Assembly: GCF_036245865.1 (NCBI RefSeq)
Contig: NZ_BTTW01000005.1
Coordinates: 248,001 to 312,000, forward strand
Direction: 5' to 3'
Length of the DNA: 64,000 nt
DNA from: Corallococcus caeni
GTDB lineage: Bacteria > Myxococcota > Myxococcia > Myxococcales > Myxococcaceae
The translations under genes and the position numbers were made by a program. The first letter of the stretch is position 1. Every line of letters begins with the position of its first letter. Below are positions 9,867 through 18,066 of this stretch, piece after piece. A model generated the notes under the pieces. That model was given only the letters and a program-made list of their open reading frames with translations. It made no database searches and had not been told where the DNA came from.

Positions 9867-11009
9867 ATGATCGTCGGTCGGATGCTGTCCTGGCGGATCA
9901 TCCTCCGCTACACGGGGCGCCCCGTCGTCGTCCACATCGTCATCGCGCTGGCCATCTCGCTGGGCTACGAGGTGCTGGACGCCAAGTGGCTGTCGGTGCC
10001 GGCGCTGCCGGTGACGCTGCTGGCCGCGGCGCTGGGCGTGCTGCTCGGCTTCCGCAACAACTCCGCCTACGAGCGCTGGTGGGAGGCGCGCACCATCTGG
10101 GGCGGGCTGGTGAACGCGTCGCGGACGCTCGCCCGGCAAGTGCTCACCTTCCTGCCCGCGCCCCGGGCGCAGCGCAGCGACGGGACGCCGGAGACACCCT
10201 CCGCCGCGTCCCGCCTGGTGCAGGTGGCCGTGCAGCCGGAGGGTCCCGCGCTGGCGCCCGCCTGGTCCCAGGTGGGGGACGGCGCGGTGCGCGACCAGCT
10301 GGGCCACGCGCGCGACCTGCGCAGGGAGGTCCCACGCGCGAACCTGGCCACGTTCATCCACCCGGCCGCGGAGTCCCCCCGGGGCATCACCGGAATGTTC
10401 GGGGGCATCACCGAGGACGCACGCGAGCTGGTCTACGCGCAGGTGGGCTTCGTGAACGCGCTCCGCTGCCACCTGCGGCGGCAGGACCCCTTCCCGGAGA
10501 TCACGCCGTTCTTCCGGCCGTCCGTGCTGGAGGCCCTGCGCGACGAGCAGAACGTGCCCGCCGCCATCGTCCTGTGGATGGGCGTGCGCATGCGCCGCGT
10601 CTACAGCGACATCGAGCACCCGGAGAAGGTCTACATGCGTGTGTCGATGGACGAGACGCTCACCGAACTGACGAACTACCTGGGCGCGTGCGAGCGCATC
10701 AAGAACACGCCCCTGCCACGCCAGTACGACATCCTCCCGCACGCCATGGTGCGCGCCTACCTCACCATGCTGCCCCTGGGCGTCGTCGCGGACCTGGGCG
10801 TGCTCACGCCGCTCGTCACGGCCATCATCGCGTTCCTCTTCATCGCCCTGGACGCGGTGGGCCGCGACGTGGAGAACCCCTTCGAGGACGGCGTCAGCGA
10901 CACGCCCATGACCGCGCTCTGCCGCACCATCGAGATCAACCTGCGGCAGATGCTGGGCGAGTCCGGGCTGCCTCCGCCGCTCCAGCCGAAGGACGGCCTG
11001 CTGTACTGA
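9867..11009 (+). CDS. Bestrophin-like (UPF0187) channel protein
   Basis: A 380-residue membrane protein of the bestrophin family, likely an anion (or, in some bacterial members, cation) channel that works as a pentamer. Evidence: two N-terminal hydrophobic segments (about 20-40 and 47-65) followed by the family signature GFRNNSAYERWWEARTIWGG (about 60-80), and two more near the C-terminus (about 295-330). GAGGAG precedes the ATG by nine bases. Its stop lies three bases from the stop of the convergent decarboxylase gene, leaving no room for separate terminators. A Pro/Ser-rich insertion at about 95-135 looks longer than I expect for the family. The physiological ion cannot be told from sequence. 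Confidence 0.82.
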   Translation: MIVGRMLSWRIILRYTGRPVVVHIVIALAISLGYEVLDAKWLSVPALPVTLLAAALGVLLGFRNNSAYERWWEARTIWGGLVNASRTLARQVLTFLPAPRAQRSDGTPETPSAASRLVQVAVQPEGPALAPAWSQVGDGAVRDQLGHARDLRREVPRANLATFIHPAAESPRGITGMFGGITEDARELVYAQVGFVNALRCHLRRQDPFPEITPFFRPSVLEALRDEQNVPAAIVLWMGVRMRRVYSDIEHPEKVYMRVSMDETLTELTNYLGACERIKNTPLPRQYDILPHAMVRAYLTMLPLGVVADLGVLTPLVTAIIAFLFIALDAVGRDVENPFEDGVSDTPMTALCRTIEINLRQMLGESGLPPPLQPKDGLLY

Positions 11010-11012
11010 GGA

Positions 11013-11801
11013 CTACTCGGCCGCGGTGACCTCCACCGTGCCCAGCCCGTCCACGGTGAGCCGCACGTGGTCGCCGGGCTTCATCAGGTACGCGGCGGTG
11101 GCCGCGCCCGACAGCACCAGGCTCCCCGCCGGCAGCACCTGACCGCGCTCCGCGAGCAGCGCGCACAGCTGGATGAGCGACACCACCGGGTCGCCGGAGA
11201 TGGCGTCCGAGCGCGCCTCTCCCTCCACCTTGCCGTTCACCTCCATGCGCATCTGGAGCTTCGTGAGGTCCAGCTCACGCGGGCCGCGCTCCAGCGTGCC
11301 CGGCACGAACAGCGACGACGACGCGTTGTCCGCCACCACGTCCGGCAGGCTGAAGTACTTGAAGCCCACGAAGCGCGAGTCCAGCACCTCCATCGCCGCG
11401 AAGACGGCCTCGCACGCGTCCAGCACCTCGTCGCGCGTCACGGTGCCCTTGAGCTCCTTCGACGTGCGGAAGGCGATCTCCGGCTCGATGCGCGGGTGGA
11501 TGCCCGCGCCCACGCGCACCACGCCGCCCGGCTGCACGCGCATCCGGTCCGTGAGCACGCCGAAGATGGGCGAGCCCAGGTTCATCTGCTGGCGCTTGGC
11601 CTCCGACGTGAAGCCCATCTTCAGGCCCACCACCCGCTCGCCCTGGGCCTCGCGCAGCCGGATGCCCTCCGCCTGCACCGCGTAGCCGTCCGGCACCGAG
11701 AGCTGCGGGTGCGCGTGCGTGAGGGGCGGCACCTCGCGCCGCTCGCGCCGCGCCGCGTCCAGGATTCCGGCCAGGGCCACCACATCCACTGTCGAGGTCA
11801 T
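11013..11801 (-). CDS. 2-oxo-3-hexenedioate decarboxylase / 2-oxopent-4-enoate hydratase family
   Basis: A 262-residue enzyme of the DmpH/MhpD superfamily (metal-dependent decarboxylase or hydratase of 2-oxo-enoates). Family features visible are GLKMGFTS (about 59-66), GAGIHPRIEPEIAF (98-111) with the metal-binding Glu pair, and the C-terminal SGAATAAYLMKPGD block typical of the decarboxylase branch. It is divergent from the kynurenine operon. In the 2-aminomuconate route the deaminase yields 2-oxo-3-hexenedioate (4-oxalocrotonate), which is exactly what this family decarboxylates, so I favour decarboxylase over hydratase. The hydratase and aldolase needed to reach pyruvate are not in the window. 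It corresponds in role to nbaG of the Pseudomonas nitrobenzoate cluster. Confidence 0.85.
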   Translation of the reverse strand: MTSTVDVVALAGILDAARRERREVPPLTHAHPQLSVPDGYAVQAEGIRLREAQGERVVGLKMGFTSEAKRQQMNLGSPIFGVLTDRMRVQPGGVVRVGAGIHPRIEPEIAFRTSKELKGTVTRDEVLDACEAVFAAMEVLDSRFVGFKYFSLPDVVADNASSSLFVPGTLERGPRELDLTKLQMRMEVNGKVEGEARSDAISGDPVVSLIQLCALLAERGQVLPAGSLVLSGAATAAYLMKPGDHVRLTVDGLGTVEVTAAE

Positions 11802-11987
11802 GCGCGAATCTTTTCCATGCCCGGCCCGCAATTCCACCAAGGATTCACCGGTGGAGCGGGTCCCGGAGACGCCGGGCGCCAGACGGCCGCGCAAGCGAGC
11901 GCCATCCGACGTCCGCCGTTCGGAATCCTGGAGGCAGCGGACGGCCGCGACATACATTGCCGCGTCTCCCTTCAGGAGGGCGCTGCC
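11802..11987. promoter_or_regulatory. Divergent control region of the kynurenine cluster
   Basis: This 186-bp region must carry both promoters for the decarboxylase gene and the main operon. It contains an inverted repeat TCCACC (11833-11838) / GGTGGA (11850-11855), with an 8-bp palindrome CACCGGTG at 11846-11853, which could bind a regulator. TACATT at 11953-11958 is a possible -10. No regulator gene is next to it. Confidence 0.4.
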
Positions 11988-13430
11988 TTGGAAAAGGTCC
12001 TCAACTACATCGGTGGCGAACTGGTGCCCGCGGCGGGCAGCCAGTGGCTGGACAAGCCGGAGCCCGCGACGGGCCAGCTCTACGCGCATGTGCCGGACTC
12101 GCGCGAGGAGGACGTGCGGTCCGCCGTGGAGGCCGCGGGCCGGGCCTTCCCCGCGTGGGCCGCCCTGCCGGCCATCGAGCGCTCGCGGTTCCTGCGCCGC
12201 ATCGCGGGCCTCATCCACGAACGCCTGGACGCCTTCGCGCGGGCGGAGTCCATCGACACGGGCAAGCCGCTGGCGGTGGCCCGCACGGTGGACATCCCGC
12301 GCAGCGTGCTCAACTTCGAGTTCTTCGCGGACGCGGCGACGCAGTTCTCCAGCGAAGCGCACCCCATGGACGGCGTGGCGCTCAATTACACGCTGCGCTC
12401 GCCGCTGGGCGTGGTGGGCTGCATCTCGCCGTGGAACCTGCCGCTGTACCTGCTCACGTGGAAGATCGCCCCCGCGCTGGCGGCCGGCAACTGCGTGGTG
12501 GCCAAGCCGTCGGAGGTGACGCCGATGACGGCCTACCTCCTGTCGCAGGTGTGCCGCGACGCGGGGCTGCCGCCGGGCGTGCTCAACCTGGTGCACGGGC
12601 TGGGGCCTCACGTGGGCGGGCCGCTCACGCGACACCCGGACGTGAGCGCCATCTCCTTCACCGGCAGCACTCGCACGGGCGCGGAGATCGCCCGCGTGGC
12701 TGCGCCCGCGTTCAAGAAGCTGTCGCTGGAGATGGGCGGGAAGAACCCCAACGTCATCTTCGCGGACTGTGACTTCGACGAGGCGCTGGCCACCACGCTG
12801 CGCTCGTCCTTCGCCAACCAGGGGCAGATCTGCCTGTGCGGCCCGCGCATCTTCGTGCAGCGCTCGCTGTATCCGCGCTTCAAGGAGGCGCTGGTCGCGC
12901 GCACGCGGGCCCTCAAGGTGGGGGACCCGCTGGTGGAGGGCACGGACCAGGGCGCCCTGGTGTCGCGCGAGCACTTCGAGAAGGTGATGGGCTACATCGC
13001 GCTGGCGAAGCAGGAGGGCGGCAACATCCTCACCGGCGGGCAGCGCGCGAGCGTCCCCGGCCGCTGCGCGAACGGCTGGTTCATCGAGCCCACGCTGGTG
13101 GAGGGCCTGGCGCCCACGTGCCGCACGAACCAGGAGGAGATCTTCGGCCCGGTGGCCACGCTGATGCCCTTCGACGACGAGGAGGAGGTGCTGTCGTGGG
13201 CCAACTCCACGCGCTACGGGCTTGCGGGCAGCGTGTGGACGAAGGACCTGGCGCGCGCGCACCGGTTCGCGGCCCGGCTGCACAGCGGCATCGTCTGGGT
13301 GAACACCTGGATGCTGCGCGACCTGCGCACGCCGTTCGGCGGAGTGAAGGAGTCCGGCGTGGGCCGCGAGGGCGGCTGGGACGCGCTGCGCTTCTTCACC
13401 GAACCCAAGAACGTCTGCATCAAGCTTTGA
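11988..13430 (+). CDS. 2-aminomuconate 6-semialdehyde dehydrogenase (aldehyde dehydrogenase)
   Basis: A 480-residue NAD-dependent aldehyde dehydrogenase. Catalytic elements are intact: SPWN (Asn150), FTGST (224-228), LEMGGKNP (Glu248) and GQICLCG (Cys282). The start is taken as TTG at 11988 because AGGAGG lies eight bases upstream (11974-11979) and the resulting length fits the family; the frame is open much farther upstream. Position at the head of a kynurenine/3-hydroxyanthranilate operon points to oxidation of 2-aminomuconate semialdehyde to 2-aminomuconate (the NbaE/AmnC role). By motif alone it could be a 2-hydroxymuconic or betaine-type dehydrogenase. The next gene starts 16 bases after the stop. 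Confidence 0.86.
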   Translation: MEKVLNYIGGELVPAAGSQWLDKPEPATGQLYAHVPDSREEDVRSAVEAAGRAFPAWAALPAIERSRFLRRIAGLIHERLDAFARAESIDTGKPLAVARTVDIPRSVLNFEFFADAATQFSSEAHPMDGVALNYTLRSPLGVVGCISPWNLPLYLLTWKIAPALAAGNCVVAKPSEVTPMTAYLLSQVCRDAGLPPGVLNLVHGLGPHVGGPLTRHPDVSAISFTGSTRTGAEIARVAAPAFKKLSLEMGGKNPNVIFADCDFDEALATTLRSSFANQGQICLCGPRIFVQRSLYPRFKEALVARTRALKVGDPLVEGTDQGALVSREHFEKVMGYIALAKQEGGNILTGGQRASVPGRCANGWFIEPTLVEGLAPTCRTNQEEIFGPVATLMPFDDEEEVLSWANSTRYGLAGSVWTKDLARAHRFAARLHSGIVWVNTWMLRDLRTPFGGVKESGVGREGGWDALRFFTEPKNVCIKL

Positions 13431-13446
13431 GCCTGGAGAGCGACAC

Positions 13447-13875
13447 GTGAGCGCTGGCGAGCGGATCGATTCGAAGAAGGCCCCGGAGCCGGTGGGGCTC
13501 TACCCCCACGCGCGCCGCGTGGGAAATCTATTGTTCCTCTCCGGCGTGGGCCCGCGCGAGCGCGGCAGCAAGGCCATCCCGGGCGTGGAGCTGGACGCGG
13601 CGGGCAACATCGTCTCCTACGACATCGAGACGCAGTGCCACTCCGTGTTCCGCAACGTGCGCTACATCCTGGAGGACGCGGGCTCGTCGTGGGAGCGGCT
13701 GGTGGACGTGACGGTGTACCTCACGGACATGAAGCGGGACTTCCCCACGTACAACCGGCTGTGGGCGGAGTACTTCAAGGACAACCCGCCGTGCCGCACC
13801 ACGCTCGAAATCAACGCGCTGCCCACGCCCATCGCCATTGAACTGAAGTGCATCGCCACCATTGGAGACGAGTGA
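13447..13875 (+). CDS. RidA-family 2-aminomuconate deaminase
   Basis: A 142-residue RidA/YjgF-family protein, a trimer in the family. It is slightly longer than housekeeping RidA (about 128). Family features are GNLLFLSGVGPRERG (about 26-40), the conserved NVRYILEDAG helix and PTPIAIELKCIA near the C-terminus; the catalytic Arg typical of imine-hydrolysing RidA is present in the expected region (PCRTTLEINALP). In this operon it most likely converts 2-aminomuconate to 2-oxo-3-hexenedioate plus ammonia, the NbaF-type deaminase role. The start is GTG with a GGAGAG ribosome site. It sits between the semialdehyde dehydrogenase and the dioxygenase with only a one-base gap to the latter. Confidence 0.85.
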   Translation: MSAGERIDSKKAPEPVGLYPHARRVGNLLFLSGVGPRERGSKAIPGVELDAAGNIVSYDIETQCHSVFRNVRYILEDAGSSWERLVDVTVYLTDMKRDFPTYNRLWAEYFKDNPPCRTTLEINALPTPIAIELKCIATIGDE

Positions 13876-13876
13876 C

Positions 13877-14401
13877 ATGGGCAGACTGACCCCCATCAAC
13901 TTCAAGAAGTGGATCGACGAGCACCGCCCCCTGCTCAAGCCGCCCGTGGGCAACCAGCAGGTCTGGGCGGACCGGGACTTCATGGTCACGGTGGTGGGCG
14001 GGCCCAACTCGCGCACGGACTTCCACGTCAACGAGGGCGAGGAGTTCTTCTACCAGCTGGAGGGCGACATCACCCTGCGCGTCATCGACGAGGGGCAGGT
14101 GCAGGACGTCCCCATCCGCGAGGGGGAGATCTTCCTGCTGCCGCCCAAGGTGCCGCACTCGCCGCAGCGGCCCGCGGGCACCATCGGGCTGGTGCTGGAG
14201 CGCCGCCGCCAGCCGCAGGAGCTGGACTCCTTCCTGTGGCTGTGCCCGAAGTGCGGCGAGAAGCTCTATGAAGAGTCGCTGCACGTCACCAACCTCGTGA
14301 CGCAGCTGCCGCCCGTGTTCGAGCACTTCTACGGGAACCCCGACAACTGCACGTGCAAGAAGTGCGGCACGAAGGTGGCGCGGGGTGGTGCGCCCCAGTG
14401 A
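13877..14401 (+). CDS. nbaC: 3-hydroxyanthranilate 3,4-dioxygenase
   Basis: This cupin opens the ring of 3-hydroxyanthranilate to 2-amino-3-carboxymuconate semialdehyde. The 174-residue protein has the ferrous-iron ligands His50, Glu56 and His94 and the substrate-binding residues Arg46, Arg98 and Glu108 in the spacing known for the Cupriavidus enzyme. A C-terminal rubredoxin-like site is present: CPKC (Cys123, Cys126) and CKKC (Cys160, Cys163). The ATG at 13877 directly follows the stop of the deaminase gene, with GGAG nine bases upstream. Its own stop overlaps the GTG of the decarboxylase. All key residues are present, so I expect an active enzyme. Confidence 0.95.
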   Translation: MGRLTPINFKKWIDEHRPLLKPPVGNQQVWADRDFMVTVVGGPNSRTDFHVNEGEEFFYQLEGDITLRVIDEGQVQDVPIREGEIFLLPPKVPHSPQRPAGTIGLVLERRRQPQELDSFLWLCPKCGEKLYEESLHVTNLVTQLPPVFEHFYGNPDNCTCKKCGTKVARGGAPQ

Positions 14402-15414
14402 AGGTCGACATCCACACGCACCTCCTCCCCCCGGAGATGCCCCGCTTCGCCGAGCGCTTCGGCTACGGCGGCTTCATCACGCTGGACCACCACGCGCCCT
14501 GCCGCGCGCGGATGATGCGGGACGACGGGAAGTTCTTCCGCGAGATTGAAAGCAACTGCTGGGACCCCAAGCAGCGCGTCACGGAGTGCGACGCGCACGG
14601 CGTCCAGGTGCAGGTGCTGTCCACGGTGCCGGTGCTGTTCAGCTATTGGGCCAAACCGCAGGACGGCCTGGAGGTGGCGCGCTTCCTCAACGACCACCTC
14701 GCCGGCGCGGTGGCCTCCGCGCCCAAGCGCTTCGTGGGGCTGGGCACGGTGCCGCTCCAATCCACCGACCTCGCGGTCAAGGAATTGGAGCGCTGCGTGC
14801 GCACGCTCGGGTTCGCGGGCGTGCAGATTGGCAGCCACGTCAACGACCTGAACCTCTCCGACCCGGCCCTCTTCCCCTTCTTCCAGGCCGCGAGCGACCT
14901 GGGCGCGGCCGTCTTCGTGCACCCATGGGACATGATGGGTGAGGCGAAGATGGCGAAGTACTGGCTGCCGTGGCTGGTGGGGATGCCGGCGGAGGTGTCG
15001 CTGGCCATCTGCTCGCTCATCTTCGGCGGGGTGATGGAGCGGCTGCCGAAGCTGCGGCTCGCCTTCGCGCACGGCGGCGGCGCGTTCCCCGGCACGCTGG
15101 GCCGCATCCAGCACGGCTTTGAAGTTCGCCCGGACCTGGTGGCGGTGGACAACCCCGTCGCGCCGCGCGACTACCTGGGACGGTTCTGGGTGGACTCGCT
15201 GGTGCACGACGCCCAGACGCTGCGCGCCATCGTGAAGCTGTTCGGCGCGGACAAGGTCGCGCTGGGCAGTGACTATCCCTTCCCGCTGGGCGAGGAGCGG
15301 CCCGGCACGCTCATCGAGTCGCTGACGGACCTGGCGCCTTCCGTGCGCGAGCAACTGCTCTATCGCAACGCCCTGGAGTGGCTGGGGCGCTCGCACGAGG
15401 ACTTCGCACCATGA
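14398..15414 (+). CDS. nbaD: 2-amino-3-carboxymuconate 6-semialdehyde decarboxylase (ACMSD)
   Basis: A 338-residue amidohydrolase-fold decarboxylase that removes CO2 from ACMS, steering the pathway away from quinolinate and NAD synthesis. Zinc ligands are visible as HTH (His6, His8), His175 in VFVHPWDMMG and Asp292 in LGSDYPFP; the catalytic His is His225 in AFAHGGG. The start is a GTG whose last bases form the stop of the dioxygenase (GTGA overlap). The stop overlaps the kynureninase ATG in the same way. The enzyme's presence marks this as a catabolic route that burns tryptophan carbon, not a NAD-supplying one. Confidence 0.94.
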   Translation: MKVDIHTHLLPPEMPRFAERFGYGGFITLDHHAPCRARMMRDDGKFFREIESNCWDPKQRVTECDAHGVQVQVLSTVPVLFSYWAKPQDGLEVARFLNDHLAGAVASAPKRFVGLGTVPLQSTDLAVKELERCVRTLGFAGVQIGSHVNDLNLSDPALFPFFQAASDLGAAVFVHPWDMMGEAKMAKYWLPWLVGMPAEVSLAICSLIFGGVMERLPKLRLAFAHGGGAFPGTLGRIQHGFEVRPDLVAVDNPVAPRDYLGRFWVDSLVHDAQTLRAIVKLFGADKVALGSDYPFPLGEERPGTLIESLTDLAPSVREQLLYRNALEWLGRSHEDFAP

Positions 15415-16688
15415 CGGCCCCTGTCTACGAGAACACCGATGTGTTCGCCTACGGCCTGGACGCAAAGGATCCGCTGAGGCCCCTGCGCGACGAGTTCCTC
15501 TTCCCTCCGGCCGCTTCCGGCGCGCCGGCCATCTACCTGGCGGGCAATTCGCTGGGGCTGCAGCCGCGCAAGGCGCGCAAGTACGTGCAGATGGAGATGG
15601 AGGACTGGGAGCGGCTGGGCGTGGAGGGCCACGTGCACGGCCGCCACCCGTGGCTGCCCTACCACGAGCTGCTCACCGAGCAGGTGGCGCGCGTGGTGGG
15701 CGCGCAGCCCGTGGAAGTCGTGGTGATGAACACCCTGTCGGTGAACCTGCACCTGATGATGGTGTCGTTCTACCGGCCCACGCGCGAGCGCTTCAAAATC
15801 CTCATCGAGGGCGGCGCCTTCCCGTCGGACCAGTACGCGGTGGCGTCGCAGGCGCGCTTCCACGGCTACGACCCGAAGGAGGCCATCGTCCGGCTCACGC
15901 CCCGCGAGGGTGAGGACACGCTGCGCCCCGAGGACATCCTCGAAGCCATCGAGCGGCACGGAAAGGAGGTCGCGCTGGTGATGCTGGGCAGCGTGAACTA
16001 CCTCACCGGGCAGGCGTTCGACCTGCGGGAGATTACGCGCGTGGCGCACGCGCAGGGCTGCAAGGTGGGCTTCGACCTGGCGCACGGGGCGGGCAACCTG
16101 AAGCTGTCGCTGCACGACGACGGGCCGGACTTCGCGGTGTGGTGTTCCTACAAGTACCTCAACGGCGGACCGGGCAGCCTGGGCGGCGTGTTCGTGCACG
16201 AGCGACACGCGCACTCGCCGGAGCTGCCGCGCTTCGAGGGCTGGTGGGGACACAACAAGGCCACGCGCTTCGAGATGGGCCCCACGTTCGACCCGCTGCC
16301 GGGCGCGGAGGGGTGGCAGCTGTCCAACCCGCCCATCTTCCAGCTGGCGGCGCTGCGCTCGTCGCTGGAGCTGTTCGACAAGGCGACGATGGCGGCGCTG
16401 CGCGCCAAGAGCGACCAGCTGACGGGCTACCTGGAGTTCCTCCTGGACCGGCTGCCCGCGGGGTACGTCACCATCACCACGCCGCGCGACCTGAAGCAGC
16501 GCGGGGCGCAGCTGTCCCTGCGCTTCAAGGGCGAGCCGAAGCGGCTGCTCCAGCGGCTGGCCGCGGCCGGCATCATCTGCGACTTCCGCGAGCCGGACAT
16601 CATCCGCGCCGCGCCCGCGCCCCTCTACAACACGTACCTGGACGTCTTCCGCTTCGTGAAGGCGCTGGAGGCCCATGCCCTCGAATGA
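15411..16688 (+). CDS. kynU: Kynureninase
   Basis: A PLP enzyme of 425 residues that cleaves kynurenine or 3-hydroxykynurenine to (3-hydroxy)anthranilate and alanine. Motifs include YLAGNSLGLQP (42-52), FDLAHGAGN (221-229, with the cofactor-binding Asp222 and His225) and the Schiff-base lysine Lys248 in CSYKYLNGGPG. The ATG start overlaps the ACMSD stop by four bases. The 3' end overlaps the monooxygenase start by 14 bases, which implies translational coupling. Upstream tryptophan dioxygenase and formamidase genes are not in this window, so kynurenine must be supplied from elsewhere in the genome or from outside. Confidence 0.95.
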   Translation: MTAPVYENTDVFAYGLDAKDPLRPLRDEFLFPPAASGAPAIYLAGNSLGLQPRKARKYVQMEMEDWERLGVEGHVHGRHPWLPYHELLTEQVARVVGAQPVEVVVMNTLSVNLHLMMVSFYRPTRERFKILIEGGAFPSDQYAVASQARFHGYDPKEAIVRLTPREGEDTLRPEDILEAIERHGKEVALVMLGSVNYLTGQAFDLREITRVAHAQGCKVGFDLAHGAGNLKLSLHDDGPDFAVWCSYKYLNGGPGSLGGVFVHERHAHSPELPRFEGWWGHNKATRFEMGPTFDPLPGAEGWQLSNPPIFQLAALRSSLELFDKATMAALRAKSDQLTGYLEFLLDRLPAGYVTITTPRDLKQRGAQLSLRFKGEPKRLLQRLAAAGIICDFREPDIIRAAPAPLYNTYLDVFRFVKALEAHALE

Positions 16689-18066
16689 GTCGAAGCTGAC
16701 GGTGGTGGGAGCGGGCCTCGTGGGCTCGCTCCTGGCGCTGTACCTGGCCCGCCGGGGCCACACGGTGGAGGTGCTGGAGCGCCGGCCGGACATGCGCCGC
16801 GAGACGCTGGACGCGGGCCGCTCCATCAACCTGGCCATCTCCACGCGCGGCCTGCACGCCCTGCGACAGGTGGGCCTGGAGGAGGAGGCGCTCAAGCACG
16901 CCATCCCCATGCGCGGGCGGGTCATCCACCCGGTGAAGGGCGAGCTGGCCTTCCAGCCGTATGGCAAGGACGACTCGCAGCACATCAACTCCTTGTCACG
17001 CGGCTGGTTGAACAAGTTCCTGATGACGCAGGCGGAAGCGACGGGCCGCGTGTCCATCCGCTTCCAGCAGCGCGTGATGCAGGCGGATCCGGCGGCGGGG
17101 GCGCTCACGGTGCTGGATGAGGCCACGGGTGAGACGCGCGAGGTGCGCGACGCGGTGGTGTTCGGCACGGATGGCTCCGGGTCGGCGATACGGCAGGCGC
17201 TGCAATCCCAGACAGGCTCCCAGGCGGATTCGCAGACGCTGGGGCACGGCTACAAGGAGCTGACGATTCCGCCGGGCGAGGGCGGGCGCTTCCAGATGGA
17301 GAAGCACGCGCTGCACATCTGGCCGCGCGGTACGTACATGCTCATCGCGCTGCCCAATGAGGACGGCAGCTTCACCTGCACGCTGTTCCTGCCGTGGGAG
17401 GGGCCGGTGAGCTTCGCGTCGCTCCAGACGCCCGCGGCACTGGAGGCGTTCTTCCAGGAGCAGTTCCCGGACGCGAAGGCGCTGATTCCGGGGCTGGTGG
17501 AGGAGTTCTTCTCCCGGCCCACCGGGCACATGGTGACGGTGAAGTGCGCGCCGTGGCACGCGGGGGAGCGGACGTTGCTGCTGGGCGACGCGGCACACGC
17601 CATCGTGCCGTTCTACGGGCAGGGCATGAACTGCGGCTTCGAGGACTGCGTGGTGCTGGACGCGCTCCTGGAGAAGCAGCCGGACTTCGGCCAGGCGTTC
17701 CGCGAGTTCGAGCGGCTGCGCAAGACGAACGCGGACGCCATCGCGGACATGGCGGTGGAGAACTTCATCGAGATGCGCGACAGCACGGCGGATCCGCGCT
17801 TCCTGTTGGAGAAGGGCGTGGAGAAGGTGTTGCTCAACGCCTTCCCGGGCGAGTTCGTCAGCCGCTACACGCTGGTGAGCTTCAGCCGCGTGCCCTACCG
17901 GCTGGCCTACGGCGTGGGCGCCATCGCGGGCGGCATCGTGTCCGAGCTGGCGAAGGACCTGAAGCGACCCGAGGACGTGGACCTGGACCGGGCGGCGAAG
18001 CTCATTCGCGGCCGGCTGACCCCTTTCATGGAGGAGCACGCGGATGGATTTCGGCTTGAAGGGTAG
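16675..18066 (+). CDS. kmo: Kynurenine 3-monooxygenase
   Basis: An FAD-dependent aromatic hydroxylase of 463 residues that makes 3-hydroxykynurenine. The N-terminal Rossmann motif is VVGAGLVGS (glycines 12, 14, 17). RSINLAISTRG (about 45-55) is a highly characteristic KMO block, and GDAAHAIVPFYGQGMNCGFED (from about 304) is the second FAD motif and KMO signature. The C-terminal region has the hydrophobic stretch expected of the membrane-associating tail (about 395-425). The start overlaps the kynureninase 3' end and the stop overlaps the SDR start by 23 bases. All features agree with a functional enzyme. Confidence 0.95.
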   Translation: MPSNESKLTVVGAGLVGSLLALYLARRGHTVEVLERRPDMRRETLDAGRSINLAISTRGLHALRQVGLEEEALKHAIPMRGRVIHPVKGELAFQPYGKDDSQHINSLSRGWLNKFLMTQAEATGRVSIRFQQRVMQADPAAGALTVLDEATGETREVRDAVVFGTDGSGSAIRQALQSQTGSQADSQTLGHGYKELTIPPGEGGRFQMEKHALHIWPRGTYMLIALPNEDGSFTCTLFLPWEGPVSFASLQTPAALEAFFQEQFPDAKALIPGLVEEFFSRPTGHMVTVKCAPWHAGERTLLLGDAAHAIVPFYGQGMNCGFEDCVVLDALLEKQPDFGQAFREFERLRKTNADAIADMAVENFIEMRDSTADPRFLLEKGVEKVLLNAFPGEFVSRYTLVSFSRVPYRLAYGVGAIAGGIVSELAKDLKRPEDVDLDRAAKLIRGRLTPFMEEHADGFRLEG

